Shown in pieces: positions 28,464 through 37,120 of a stretch of 64,000 nt of DNA (position 1 is its first letter; every line of letters starts with the position of its first letter). The stretch is from Rhodanobacteraceae bacterium (GTDB lineage Bacteria; Pseudomonadota; Gammaproteobacteria; Xanthomonadales; Ahniellaceae): contig JADJFT010000001.1 of the NCBI GenBank assembly GCA_016708465.1, forward strand, positions 62,001 through 126,000. Reading direction: 5' to 3'. The translations under genes and the position numbers were made by a program. The notes beneath the pieces were generated by a model. It saw only the letters and a program-made list of their open reading frames with translations, ran no database searches and had not been told where the DNA came from.

Positions 28464-29224
28464 ACTGGCTCGCCATTGCGGCGATCTACAAGTTCGAGAT
28501 GTCGCGTTGGTTCCGCACCATTGGCCAGAGCGTCGCTTCGCCGGTGATCTCGACCTCGCTGTACTTTGTCGTCTTCGGTGCCGCCATCGGTGCTCGCATG
28601 GGTGAAATTGAAGGCATCAGTTACGGTGCCTTCATCATTCCCGGACTGGTGATGCTGTCGATCCTCAATGAAAGCATTGGCAATGCCTCATTCGGCATCT
28701 ATTTTCCGAAATGGTCGGGCACCATCTTCGAGATTCTGTCGGCACCGGTGTCATGGGGCGAGTTGTTGCTCGGCTATGTCGGTGCGGCGACGACGAAATC
28801 GATGTTGCTCGGTATTTTGATCCTCGTCACCGCGCGCCTGTTTGTGCCCTACCAGATCGCACATCCATTCTGGACCGTGTGCTTCCTGCTGTTGACTGCG
28901 GCAAGTTTCTCGCTGTTCGGGTTCCTGATCGGCATCTGGGCTGATTCTTGGGAAAAACTGCAGACTGTGCCTCTGTTGGTGATCACACCGTTGACCTTCC
29001 TCGGTGGCGCGTTCTACTCGATCGACATGTTGCCGTCGCCGTGGCGTGAGATCACCTTGTTCAATCCTGTCGTCTATCTGATCTCCGGATTCCGCTGGAG
29101 TTTCTATGGCGTCTCCTACGTGCCGGTTGGCTACAGCGTGGCGGCCATTGCGGCATTCCTGATGTCCTGCGTGCTGATCGCGCGCTGGATGATCCTGAGT
29201 GGGTATCGGTTGAAGCGGCACTGA
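28460..29224 (+). CDS. ABC-2 type transporter, permease
   Basis: This is a 254-residue integral membrane protein with about six helices. Its ABC-2 family signature region includes TPLTFLGGAFYSIDMLPSPW. It is closest in type to E. coli YadH. Its ATG overlaps the ATPase gene's stop codon (ATGA), which supports obligate pairing. Confidence 0.92.
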   Translation: MNWLAIAAIYKFEMSRWFRTIGQSVASPVISTSLYFVVFGAAIGARMGEIEGISYGAFIIPGLVMLSILNESIGNASFGIYFPKWSGTIFEILSAPVSWGELLLGYVGAATTKSMLLGILILVTARLFVPYQIAHPFWTVCFLLLTAASFSLFGFLIGIWADSWEKLQTVPLLVITPLTFLGGAFYSIDMLPSPWREITLFNPVVYLISGFRWSFYGVSYVPVGYSVAAIAAFLMSCVLIARWMILSGYRLKRH

Positions 29225-29288
29225 TCCTGTTTCACGACGAGTCGACGACCTAGGACGTTACTCTGCGGTTCTGGTGGCAGGATGACGT

Positions 29289-30032
29289 ATGACGAAGGTT
29301 CTGATTGTTGGCGGCCGCGGTGGCGTAGGCAGCGCGTTGGCGTGCCGATTGGCAGCAAATGGTGCGCACCTGGTGTTGGTCGGACGCAGCGGCGCCCCGG
29401 GAATGTTGCCGGAAGGGGCAATCTGGGTCAGCGCCGACGCAAGCACATCCTCTGGTGCGAAGCAGGCTATCGATGCCGCCACCGAGCAATTTGGCGCACC
29501 GCCGGACGCGCTGGTGAACGCCGCTGGATCGATTCTGGTGGCGCCGATCGTGCGAACCAGCGAAACGCAGTATCGCGACACGCTGGCTGCGAATCTCGAT
29601 ACCTCATTCTTTCTGACGCAGTCTTATCTTTCTGCGCTGCAGAAAGCGAAAAAGTCGGGAAATATCTTGCTGTTCTCTTCGGTTGCGGCGCGCGTTGGTC
29701 TAGCCAATCACGCCGCGATTGCGATAGCGAAGGCCGGGATCGAAGCGTTAGTGCGTTCATTGGCCGCCGATGCTTCTACACAAGGAGTGCGTGTCAACGC
29801 AATTGCACCGGGTTTGCTGGAGACACCGCTCGGACAGCGATTTCTTAGCTCGGATTCGATGCGCGAGCAGATGGCTGCGCAGTATCCGCTAGGGCGTATC
29901 GGTACCGCCGCCGATGCCGCCGCACTTGCCGAATTTTTGCTATCGGACGCGGCCCACTGGATCACCGGGCAGGTCATTGGACTCGACGGCGGCTTTACCG
30001 CAGTCCGGCCTGCGGTGCGTAAGTCGGCATGA
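29289..30032 (+). CDS. Short-chain dehydrogenase-like protein lacking the catalytic Tyr
   Basis: This is a 247-residue Rossmann-fold SDR with the cofactor loop GGRGGVGSALA at residues 8-18, NAAG at 77-80 and the Ser motif LLFSSVAARVG (Ser130/131). In the usual YxxxK position it reads I144-A-I-A-K148, so the catalytic Tyr is replaced by Ile while Lys148 remains. The C-terminal VRVNAIAPGL and ITGQVIGLDGG motifs are normal. The stop overlaps the photolyase start (ATGA). It may bind NAD(P)(H) without classical reductase chemistry, or work as a non-catalytic partner (inference). Confidence 0.85.
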   Translation: MTKVLIVGGRGGVGSALACRLAANGAHLVLVGRSGAPGMLPEGAIWVSADASTSSGAKQAIDAATEQFGAPPDALVNAAGSILVAPIVRTSETQYRDTLAANLDTSFFLTQSYLSALQKAKKSGNILLFSSVAARVGLANHAAIAIAKAGIEALVRSLAADASTQGVRVNAIAPGLLETPLGQRFLSSDSMREQMAAQYPLGRIGTAADAAALAEFLLSDAAHWITGQVIGLDGGFTAVRPAVRKSA

Positions 30033-31459
30033 GTGTCGCCATCGTCTGGTTTCGCCGCGATTTGCGGTTGATCGATAACGCCGCACTCGATGCAGCGGTG
30101 CAGACCGGGTTGCCGATCGTGGCGCTCTACGTGCATGCGCCGGATGAAGCGGGCGAGTGGCGGCCTGGTGCGGCTTCGGACTGGTGGTTGCATCACAGCT
30201 TGAGCGCATTGGATACACAGTTGCGTGCGCGCGGAGGACGCTTGATCGTGCGCCGAGGTCCGTCACTGGCGGCGATCACGCGACTGATTGGCGAGACCGA
30301 AGCGGTGGCGGTGTTTTGGAGCCAACTGTACGAGCCGGCAGCGATTGCGCGCGATCACATCATCCAGCAGCAGTTGCAGGCCGACGGCTACATCGCCGAA
30401 AGCCACAATGCGGCTTTGTTCGTCGAGCCATGGCGGGTCAGCACGCAGGCCGGCCAGCCCTATCGCGTGTTCACGCCGTTCTGGCGCAATGCGGTGACGC
30501 AGATTGCCGATGTCTTGCCGATCGCCGCACCGGCATCGATGCGCTTCGCCGATGCCACGCTATCGTCGGAATCGATCGACACGCTGGCGCTATTGCCGAC
30601 GATTTCCTGGGACGCTGGCCTGCATGCGACCTGGTTGCCGGGCGAACTGGGTGCATTGGCTCGGCTGCGCGACTTCATCGATGAGGCGGCGCGTTATGGC
30701 GATGCGCGCAATCGACCGGATGTTGCCGGTACGTCGATGTTGTCTCCGCACCTGCATTTCGGCGAGATTTCACCGCGCCAAATTCTGGCAGCGCTGCAAC
30801 TTGCTGCGCTGGGCGATCCGGGCTGGATGGACCGCGTCGAGCCGTATGTGCGCGAACTCGGTTGGCGTGAGTTCGTGCATCACCTGCTGTTTCATTTCCC
30901 ACATACGACCAACGCCAATCTCAATCGGCGCTTCGATGATTTTCCGTGGGCAACACCGGACACGGCCCTGCTGGACGCGTGGCAGTGCGGACGTAGCGGT
31001 TTCCCGATCGTTGACGCCGGTATGCGTCAGCTTTGGGAAACCGGTTGGATGCACAACCGCGTGCGCATGATCGTCGCATCCTTCCTGACCAAGAACTTGC
31101 GCTATCACTGGATTCATGGCGCGCGTTGGTTCTGGGACACCTTGGTCGACGCCGACCTGGCCGCAAATACTGCCGGCTGGCAATGGGCCGGCGGCACCGG
31201 CGCAGATGCCGCACCGTATTTCCGCATCTTCAATCCGGTCCTGCAGGGTGAACGGTTCGACCCGCATGGCGCCTACGTCAAACGCTATGTGCCGGAACTG
31301 GCTGGTGTCCCAGCAGCGGTCATCCACAAGGCCTGGCTGCTAAAACCGTCGGATCAGGCCGCATTCGGTATTCGCGGCGTTTATGCGCGCCCGCTGCTTG
31401 ATCTGGCGCAATCTCGTGCCGACGCGCTTGCTGCATACGCTTCGATCGGTCGCGACTGA
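30029..31459 (+). CDS. phrB: Deoxyribodipyrimidine photolyase (cryptochrome/photolyase family)
   Basis: This is a 476-residue flavoprotein that reverses UV-induced cyclobutane pyrimidine dimers using light. The N-terminal alpha/beta antenna domain begins VAIVWFRRDLRLIDNAAL. The C-terminal FAD domain shows TSMLSPHLHFGEISP, WREFVHHLLFHFP, DAGMRQLWETGWMHNRVRM and WQWAGGTGADAAPYFRIFNP. All are typical of class I CPD photolyases, of similar length to the E. coli protein (472). It is translationally coupled to the upstream SDR-like gene. Confidence 0.95.
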   Translation: MSVAIVWFRRDLRLIDNAALDAAVQTGLPIVALYVHAPDEAGEWRPGAASDWWLHHSLSALDTQLRARGGRLIVRRGPSLAAITRLIGETEAVAVFWSQLYEPAAIARDHIIQQQLQADGYIAESHNAALFVEPWRVSTQAGQPYRVFTPFWRNAVTQIADVLPIAAPASMRFADATLSSESIDTLALLPTISWDAGLHATWLPGELGALARLRDFIDEAARYGDARNRPDVAGTSMLSPHLHFGEISPRQILAALQLAALGDPGWMDRVEPYVRELGWREFVHHLLFHFPHTTNANLNRRFDDFPWATPDTALLDAWQCGRSGFPIVDAGMRQLWETGWMHNRVRMIVASFLTKNLRYHWIHGARWFWDTLVDADLAANTAGWQWAGGTGADAAPYFRIFNPVLQGERFDPHGAYVKRYVPELAGVPAAVIHKAWLLKPSDQAAFGIRGVYARPLLDLAQSRADALAAYASIGRD

Positions 31460-31529
31460 TCGTCGTTGACGGGTTCCGAATGCACCGGTACAACCGCTGC
31501 AAGTGAATCGGCGACAGGAGCGGCGGACC

Positions 31530-33104
31530 ATGGCGGTGATGACGATGGGACGACGCGGTCGCGAGCCGATGTCGAAGGTCGATACGGCGTGGCTGCGCAT
31601 GGAGCGCGCCACCAACCTGATGATGATCTCTGGCGTGATGATGTTTGAGTCGCATCTCGACATTGATCGCTTCAAGCGCATGTTGCGCGAGCGTTTTCTT
31701 GCATTTCGCCGCTTCGGCCAGAAGGCGGTGGATACGCCGGCCGGGGCGTATTGGGAAACCGACAACGATTTCGATCTCTACTGGCATGTGCGCCTGACCG
31801 CATTGCCGGGCAAGGGTGTGCGTGAGGAATTGCAGCGACTGGTGTCGCATCTTGCGTCAACGCCGCTGGACGCGTCGAAGCCGCGTTGGCAGTTCCACAT
31901 CGTCGAGAAGTACAACGGTGGTAGCGCGTTGATCACACGCATCCATCATTGCTATGCCGACGGGGTCGCGCTGATCCAAGTGTTGTTGTCACTGACTGAT
32001 GTGAAACCCTCGCCGGAAAAACACATCGAACTGGCCAAGACTTGGCTGAGCGAAGATCGCGGTTCAGTCCTCGAGCGTCTGTTGCAACCGGCACGCGAAG
32101 GTTTCAATTCGGCGTTGCACATGGGCGAGAAGGTGATCGAGAAGGGCAAGGAACTGATCGCCGATCCCGAATTGGTGCAGAAATTGGCGGTCGAAGGCGG
32201 AGAGATCGCGCGCGAACTCGGCATCGCGCTGAGCCTGCCAGACGACCCAATCACGCGCTTCAAGGGGGCGCTCGGCGTCAGCAAGCGTTGTGCCTGGGCC
32301 GAGCCGCTGCCGCTGGCCGAAGTCAAAGTGATCGGCAATGCACTCGGTTGCACGGTCAATGACGTATTGCTGGCCTGCGCAGCGGGCGCGTTGCGTTCGT
32401 ACCTTCTGGAACGCGGGGACGACCCGGACGGATTGACCATTCGTGCGACGGTGCCGGTGAATCTGCGCCCGCTCGAACACGCGAAGAAGCTCGGCAACCA
32501 TTTCGGTTTGGTGTTCCTGAACCTGCCGATTGGTGAGTCAAATCCGCTGCGACGGCTTGAACGCGTCGCCGAAAACATGCGCGAATTGAAGCGATCACGT
32601 CAGGCGATCGTCGCATTCGGGTTGCTCGCGGCACTCGGTATGGCCCCAGCGAGATTGCAGAAGACGGCGCTGGAAATGTTCAGTCGCAAGGCGTCTGCAG
32701 TGGCGACCAATGTGCCCGGTCCACAGATGCCACTGTATTTTGCTGGCTGCAAAATCGTCGAGCAGATGTTCTGGGTGCCGCAAACTGGCTCGATTGGCAT
32801 GGGTATCAGCATCCTGAGTTACGACGGCGCGGTGCATTTCGGATTGATCACCGATGCGAAACTCGTGCCGGATCCCGAATTGATCATCAACCGCTTCGCG
32901 TCCGAGTTCGAGAAGCTGCTGTTGATCGCGTTGATGGAGGACTGGAATACCGACATCACGCCCGCCGATGCGGAAGCGACGTTGCGCCGTTTCGTCAACG
33001 TGCAGGCCGCTGCGCCGGGTGCGAAGAAGCGGGCACGCAAAGTGGCGGAAAAACGCCTGTCCGGTGCCGAAGCGCAGAAGCGCAGGTTGCAGGAACTCGC
33101 CTGA
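31530..33104 (+). CDS. Wax ester synthase / diacylglycerol acyltransferase
   Basis: This is a WS/DGAT-family acyltransferase (about 524 residues) that esterifies fatty alcohols or diacylglycerol with acyl-CoA, making neutral lipid stores. The catalytic motif HHCYADG is at residues 139-145, and the second family motif PLYFAGCKI follows TNVPGP near residue 400. ATG at 31530 is chosen because GGAG lies 9 bases upstream; an in-frame GTG at 31503 would add nine residues. The C-terminus is Lys/Arg-rich. It stands alone, 70 bases after the photolyase gene. Confidence 0.9.
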   Translation: MAVMTMGRRGREPMSKVDTAWLRMERATNLMMISGVMMFESHLDIDRFKRMLRERFLAFRRFGQKAVDTPAGAYWETDNDFDLYWHVRLTALPGKGVREELQRLVSHLASTPLDASKPRWQFHIVEKYNGGSALITRIHHCYADGVALIQVLLSLTDVKPSPEKHIELAKTWLSEDRGSVLERLLQPAREGFNSALHMGEKVIEKGKELIADPELVQKLAVEGGEIARELGIALSLPDDPITRFKGALGVSKRCAWAEPLPLAEVKVIGNALGCTVNDVLLACAAGALRSYLLERGDDPDGLTIRATVPVNLRPLEHAKKLGNHFGLVFLNLPIGESNPLRRLERVAENMRELKRSRQAIVAFGLLAALGMAPARLQKTALEMFSRKASAVATNVPGPQMPLYFAGCKIVEQMFWVPQTGSIGMGISILSYDGAVHFGLITDAKLVPDPELIINRFASEFEKLLLIALMEDWNTDITPADAEATLRRFVNVQAAAPGAKKRARKVAEKRLSGAEAQKRRLQELA

Positions 33105-33179
33105 ATCATGTGTTCGGGTACACCGTATGGCGGTCGCCGGCGTGGTAGTTTCGCGGCCGCTGTCCTCACGGAGACGACC

Positions 33180-33320
33180 ATGATCAAACTTATTTTGCGC
33201 GGCCTCGTGCTCACCTCTTTTGCGCTTGGAATGATGGCGTGCAACACCGTCAAAGGCGTTGGCAAGGACATCAAGAAGGCCGGTGAAACGATCGAGGAAA
33301 CCGCCGAGAAGCACTACTGA
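33180..33320 (+). CDS. Entericidin-like small lipoprotein
   Basis: This is a 46-residue peptide with a lipoprotein signal ending LGMMAC (Cys21) and a short amphipathic mature part (VKGVGKDIKKAGETIEETA), the pattern of the EcnA/EcnB family. GGAGACG precedes the ATG. Entericidins are small envelope lipoproteins reported to form a toxin/antidote pair in E. coli, but only one such gene is present here. A perfect 10-bp terminator hairpin follows 19 bases after the stop. Confidence 0.85.
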   Translation: MIKLILRGLVLTSFALGMMACNTVKGVGKDIKKAGETIEETAEKHY

Positions 33321-33339
33321 TCGCTGCATGATTCGAACG

Positions 33340-33363
33340 AAAACCCGGCTTGCGCCGGGTTTT
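33340..33363. terminator. Bidirectional Rho-independent terminator
   Basis: A perfect 10-bp inverted repeat, AAAACCCGGC and GCCGGGTTTT, encloses a TTGC loop. The A and T tracts at the two ends let it serve both the entericidin-like gene (+) and the convergent beta-helix gene (-). Confidence 0.9.
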
Positions 33364-33378
33364 CGTGTGAAGATCCGT

Positions 33379-33389
33379 GGGGGGGGGGG
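33379..33389. repeat. Homopolymer of 11 G
   Basis: This is an uninterrupted run of 11 G, then T and GGG. It is the longest homopolymer I noticed in the window. It lies just beyond the stop of the minus-strand beta-helix gene, and inside that gene's likely original reading frame if the frameshift proposed near 33,500 is real. Confidence 0.85.
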
Positions 33390-33445
33390 TGGGCCTTGGT
33401 GCCACGAGGTTGTTCCGGATATTCAATTGACCAAGCGTGCAGCAC

Positions 33446-34228
33446 TCAGCGTATCCGACCGGCTCGTTGTTCTCCAGCGTCAGTTGAAGCCTGATAGACA
33501 CCATTGCCGGCATTGATGATTGCGCCGAGTGAAGTTTCGACGAGTTCCGGCATCGCCGTATTCTCGCGCACGCGAACTTTGGACAGCTTGAGTTCGCCGA
33601 GATTGAGCACCGCCGAGGCGGCGATCAACGAATCGTAGCGACGGCTGATCCAGTTCGATTCGATGCTGGATCGCACCAGTTCTAATCGGCCGTAGTTGAG
33701 CACAGTGCCCGCATCACGCTGGGTACCGGCGATTTGGTTGTAGCTGATTTCACTGTCGAAGATGCGGAGTTGGCCATAGTTTTCGATAATCGCCGGTACG
33801 TTTTTGGCGATGTTGTCGACGACACGCACTCGATCGAGTTCGAGGACTCCCCGGTTCACCAATGCACCGCGCGATCCTTCGGCCAGAGTGATGCGTTCGA
33901 GTTTGAGTTTGCCGCCGTCGGCCACGGCGATGAGAGCGAAGTCCTCGTCCGAATAGCGGCGCAGGTCGGCGTCATTGCCGAGAATCGTGATGTCACCGGT
34001 GATGGCTGGAAGGCCGAGTTCACGGTTTTCGTCAGCTGCGGTAACCAAGGTGTACAAGCCCCCGTGTGCCAGTCGAATCGTGGTGGCTTCCCGCGATTGG
34101 TTGGCGTGATGAATCGTGGCCGCCAGCGCATCGACATCACGATCGGGAATGTCGACCGTCGTCGTGGCCATGGCCGGAGCGATGACCAAAAGGAGGAGAA
34201 GCGCAAGCAATCGGCAGGTCGTGTTCAT
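33446..34228 (-). CDS. Secreted beta-helix-like protein, C-terminus possibly frameshifted
   Basis: This is a 260-residue protein with a signal peptide (about residues 1-21, ending PAMA). After an N-terminal segment resembling the start of secreted right-handed beta-helix proteins, it shows repeating short strands such as GALVNRGVLELDRVRVVDN, NYGQLRIFDSEISYN and NYGRLELVRSSIESN, spaced about 25-35 residues. This suggests a surface or periplasmic beta-solenoid. The last 14 residues look unlike the rest. In the neighbouring frame the strand-like text continues (TLGQLNIRNNLVAP) towards the G11 tract, so a frameshift near 33,490-33,515 is likely. Confidence 0.65.
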   Translation of the reverse strand: MNTTCRLLALLLLLVIAPAMATTTVDIPDRDVDALAATIHHANQSREATTIRLAHGGLYTLVTAADENRELGLPAITGDITILGNDADLRRYSDEDFALIAVADGGKLKLERITLAEGSRGALVNRGVLELDRVRVVDNIAKNVPAIIENYGQLRIFDSEISYNQIAGTQRDAGTVLNYGRLELVRSSIESNWISRRYDSLIAASAVLNLGELKLSKVRVRENTAMPELVETSLGAIINAGNGVYQASTDAGEQRAGRIR

Positions 34229-34378
34229 TGGGGTCCTTTGGCATGGCAGTTTTGCCCGACTGAAAGCTGAATGGATTGGCTAGAGTTTTCCTTCTACAAC
34301 ACGTCCGTGCGCCCGCTTCTGCTACTGGTTTGCGTATGGATAACAAGAGGATGACGAATCGCGGGTTGCGACAATCGT

Positions 34379-34406
34379 TTGCACCTTGCGCGCCCATGGA
34401 TAGAAT
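34379..34406 (+). promoter_or_regulatory. Candidate sigma-70 promoter of the CsgG-like gene
   Basis: TTGCAC (34379-34384) and TAGAAT (34401-34406) are separated by 16 bases. The -10 hexamer lies 66 bases before the ATG at 34473. It closely matches the candidate promoter at 17111-17138 in both hexamers and spacing. Confidence 0.5.
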
Positions 34407-34472
34407 CGCTCCACTCCCGCATGTCGACCCGGCATGCGGCCAATTGGTCTCCACCCTGTGAGGAATCGCATC

Positions 34473-35188
34473 ATGAAGAAGCTGTTGCTTGGACTTGCCA
34501 CCGTCGCCACGTTGTGCGGCGGGGAACAGTGTTTGCTGGGGGCGGCAAGCCTTCAGTCGCGGTCATTGAGTTCAATAACGAAACCAGTGCCGGGTGGTGG
34601 AGTGGTGGCGTGGGTTGGGAACTCGCAGGCATGGTCTCGAACGAGCTCGCTGCGACCGGTTCGTTCAAGGTGCTGGAGCGCAGCAAGATCGAAGCCGTGT
34701 TGTCGGAGCAGAATCTGGCAGCGTCGGGTCGCGTCTCTGCCGGTACCGGTGCGAAGATCGGCAAGTTGACCGGCGCCCAGTATTTGATCGCCGGCACCGT
34801 CAGTGCCTATGAAGAGAACACGGCGAGCACCGGCGGCGGCATCAGCTTCAAAGGCATTTCGCTGGGTGGCAACAAGGAATCGGCCTATCTCGCGATCGAT
34901 CTGCGCGTCATCAACGCGACGACCGGCGAAATCGACTTCGTCCGCACCATCGAAGGTAACGCCAAGGGCGGTGGCATGAGTGTGGGTATCTCGCGCGGTG
35001 GCTTCGGCGGCGCGCTCGGTAGCCAGAAGAAAACGCCCGCGGGCAAGGCCATTCGTGCGGCGCTGATCGAGATTACCGATTATCTGGACTGCGTGATGGT
35101 TCAGCGGGACGCTTGCGTCGACGAGTACGACGCCAAGGAAAGCCGTCGTCGCGAGAAGACCAAGGGTGCGCTCGATCTGGACGATTGA
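34473..35188 (+). CDS. CsgG-family secreted protein, frameshift in the signal peptide region
   Basis: The start ATG at 34473 (GAGGAA 7 bases upstream) gives a signal peptide MKKLLLGLATVATLCGG. The frame is then lost at GGGG (34521-34524). Adding one base there joins it to the long frame beginning VFAGGGKPSVAVIEF, which continues to 35188. The mature part resembles the CsgG/curli-assembly domain: ELAGMVSNELAATGSFKVLER, LTGAQYLIAGTVSAYEE, then INATTGEIDFVRTIEG. CsgG itself is an outer-membrane secretion pore; stand-alone relatives are of unknown function, and no csgA, csgB, csgE or csgF is nearby. There is no lipobox Cys in the repaired signal. Confidence 0.72.
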
Positions 35189-35214
35189 TCCAGATACGTG
35201 CTGCATCGAACAAG

Positions 35215-35239
35215 GAGCGGGCTTCGGCCCGCTCTTTTT
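35215..35239 (+). terminator. Rho-independent terminator after the CsgG-like gene
   Basis: An 8-bp stem (GAGCGGGC with GCCCGCTC) with a stable TTCG loop is followed by TTTTT. It starts 27 bases after the stop. Confidence 0.9.
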
Positions 35240-35304
35240 GTCTTGCAGGACGAGTCGTGTCCGGCGTCTAATCGAGCCGGGATGGGCGGGGTGAGGGGAT
35301 CGTG

Positions 35305-35958
35305 ATGATTCGCGTAATCTTTGTGGATGACCATGCGATGGTGCGCGCCGGGTATCGCGCATCGCTCGCCAATCTGGCCGACATTCAAGTTGTCGGCGAG
35401 GCCGGAACTGGCGAAGACGGCGTGAAACTGGCGCGTGAATTGAAGCCGCATGTCGTCTTGATGGACTTGCATCTGCCAGGTATCAGCGGGCTCGAAGCCG
35501 CTGTGCGCATTCGTCAGCACGATCCCGACTGCAAGGTCATCGCGCTGACCGGGCACAATGAATCACCGTTTCCACGCAAGTTCATCGAAGCGGGTGCGGC
35601 CGGATACGTCACCAAGGACTGTCCCGTCGAGGAACTGGTACAGGCGATCCGTACCGTCGCTTCCGGCCGCCGCTTCATCAGCCAGCACATTGCGCAGGCG
35701 ATGGCATTGGATGCGATGAACGGCGCGACGTCGTCTCCGTTTGAACAATTGACCAAGCGCGAGATCGAGATTGTCGTCGCGCTGGCGCAGGGTGACGACA
35801 TGCCGACCATCGGCAAGCGTCTGCACGTCACTGCGAAGACGGTTGCCTCGCACAAGTACAACGTATTCAAGAAGCTGGACGTCGATAGCGACGTTGCGTT
35901 GGCACACCTTGCGATTCAGCACGGGTTGGTCGACGCCGGCAAGAAAAAGCCGCGCTAG
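35305..35958 (+). CDS. LuxR/NarL-type response regulator, GacA/UvrY-like
   Basis: This is a 217-residue two-component regulator. The receiver has the acidic pair at Asp8-Asp9, phospho-acceptor Asp54 (VVLMDLHLPG) and Lys at GYVTKDC. The C-terminal LuxR helix-turn-helix (about residues 150-210) contains LTKREIEIVVALAQG and IGKRLHVTAKTVASHKYNVFKKL. Domain layout and sequence resemble GacA/UvrY, which controls csr-type small RNAs, but no kinase, uvrC or csr gene is adjacent. GAGGGG lies upstream; GTG at 35302 is an alternative start one codon earlier. Confidence 0.88.
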   Translation: MIRVIFVDDHAMVRAGYRASLANLADIQVVGEAGTGEDGVKLARELKPHVVLMDLHLPGISGLEAAVRIRQHDPDCKVIALTGHNESPFPRKFIEAGAAGYVTKDCPVEELVQAIRTVASGRRFISQHIAQAMALDAMNGATSSPFEQLTKREIEIVVALAQGDDMPTIGKRLHVTAKTVASHKYNVFKKLDVDSDVALAHLAIQHGLVDAGKKKPR

Positions 35959-35970
35959 GCGCGGCTGGTT
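35948..35970 (+). terminator. Probable terminator overlapping the regulator stop codon
   Basis: A perfect 8-bp stem AGCCGCGC/GCGCGGCT has TAG, the stop codon, as its loop (35948-35966), followed by GGTTTCTT. The T-tract is weak, so its efficiency is uncertain. Confidence 0.55.
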
Positions 35971-35994
35971 TCTTGTCGCTGAGGTAGTGTCCTG

Positions 35995-37120
35995 TTAGGG
36001 CGCTAGTGGCGGTTGTTCCGACGACTCCACCGCAACGGACGGCGCGCTCGGTTCTGTGGCGAGATTGACTTCCGGCACCGATTCCTCGCTCACCACAGGC
36101 TCCGACTCCACCGGCATCAACGACGGCGCATGCAAGGCATAGGCAATCGCAGCCGCCATCGGGCGAGCCTGTGGGATATCGGCATAGCGCGGCATCTCAC
36201 GTGCGGCGCGTGCGGTCGGCGGTGCAGACTCCGGCTTCGCTGCCGCAGCTTCCGGCGAGGTCGCCGTGGCCACCGGCAAATCCAGTGATTCCTGAGCTGG
36301 CGCGGCGGCCGGTTCGGGCTTGCGCGCCGGTACTTCAATGTCAATCTTCGCCATCGTCACAGTTGTCGACGCCGCGATATCGAGCGCCGGTAGCAATTGT
36401 GTCGTGGCTGAAGATTCAGTCGCCATTTCGGGGATCGTGTCGATCGATGATGGCGTCGAGGCTGGGGCCGGAACTGGGATTGCGGCCACCACGGCAATCG
36501 GCTCGACCGCGTTGTCACCAGACTCGATGTCCTGATCGTCGTCGTCGTCCATATCTGCTGCGTCACTGCTGACACCATTCAATTCGACGTCACCGGCTTC
36601 ACGCTTCGCCACGACGGCGACGACGGCCCACCGCGGCGTCCACGACGACGCTTGCCGTCGCCATTCGCGCCGGATGCTGAGGCCTCGTTGCCCAAAGTCG
36701 CAGCTGCGTCGCTGGCGACCAGTGCGGCAATGATCGGTGCGGCTGCAGCAGTCGCCTCGTCCAGTGTCGGTGCGGCGATGGCGGCGGCTGTTGATTTTGC
36801 TGTCGGTTCGGCAACTTTTGACTGCTGTTGCGTACGCTCGCCGCGCTCTGGGCGCTCTGGGCGCTCCGGACGCTCGCCTCGATTCTGCTGTGGCTGTTCA
36901 GAACGCGGCGGCTTCGGCTGTTGCGTCGACTTCGCCTGCTGTTGTTCGTTGCGCGGGCCGCGGTCCGGCTTGTCTTGGCGCTGTTGCTGACCACGATCCT
37001 TCTGACCTTGCGGCGGTCCGCCACGATCCTGGCGCTCGCCACGTTGGCCATCCTGCGACTTGCCGCCACCTTTGCGCTCGTCACGGCGTTGTTGAGGGTT
37101 TGCCCGACGGTCGGCCATCA
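35995..37120 (-). pseudogene. rne: RNase E C-terminal scaffold region, detached by two frameshifts
   Basis: Downstream of the rne stop at 37081 the coding text continues in other frames. 36579-37120 reads as the basic, disordered Arg/Gln-rich region of RNase E (ADRRANPQQRRDERKGGG; repeated PER triplets; GDGKRRRGRRGG). 35995-36612 then reads as an acidic, Pro/Ala-rich tail (DMDDDDDQDIESGDN, ending SSEQPPLAP). One frame change is needed near 37,100-37,160 and another near 36,600. In E. coli this region tethers the degradosome. As written, the protein would end after about 600 residues and keep only the catalytic half. Confidence 0.75.
36843..36878. repeat. Four 9-bp tandem repeats in the rne tail
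   Basis: The unit GCGCTCTGG occurs twice and is followed by two diverged copies (GCGCTCCGG, ACGCTCGCC). On the minus strand it encodes a PER-type tripeptide repeat in the RNA-binding arginine-rich segment. Copy number could vary between strains. Confidence 0.8.
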
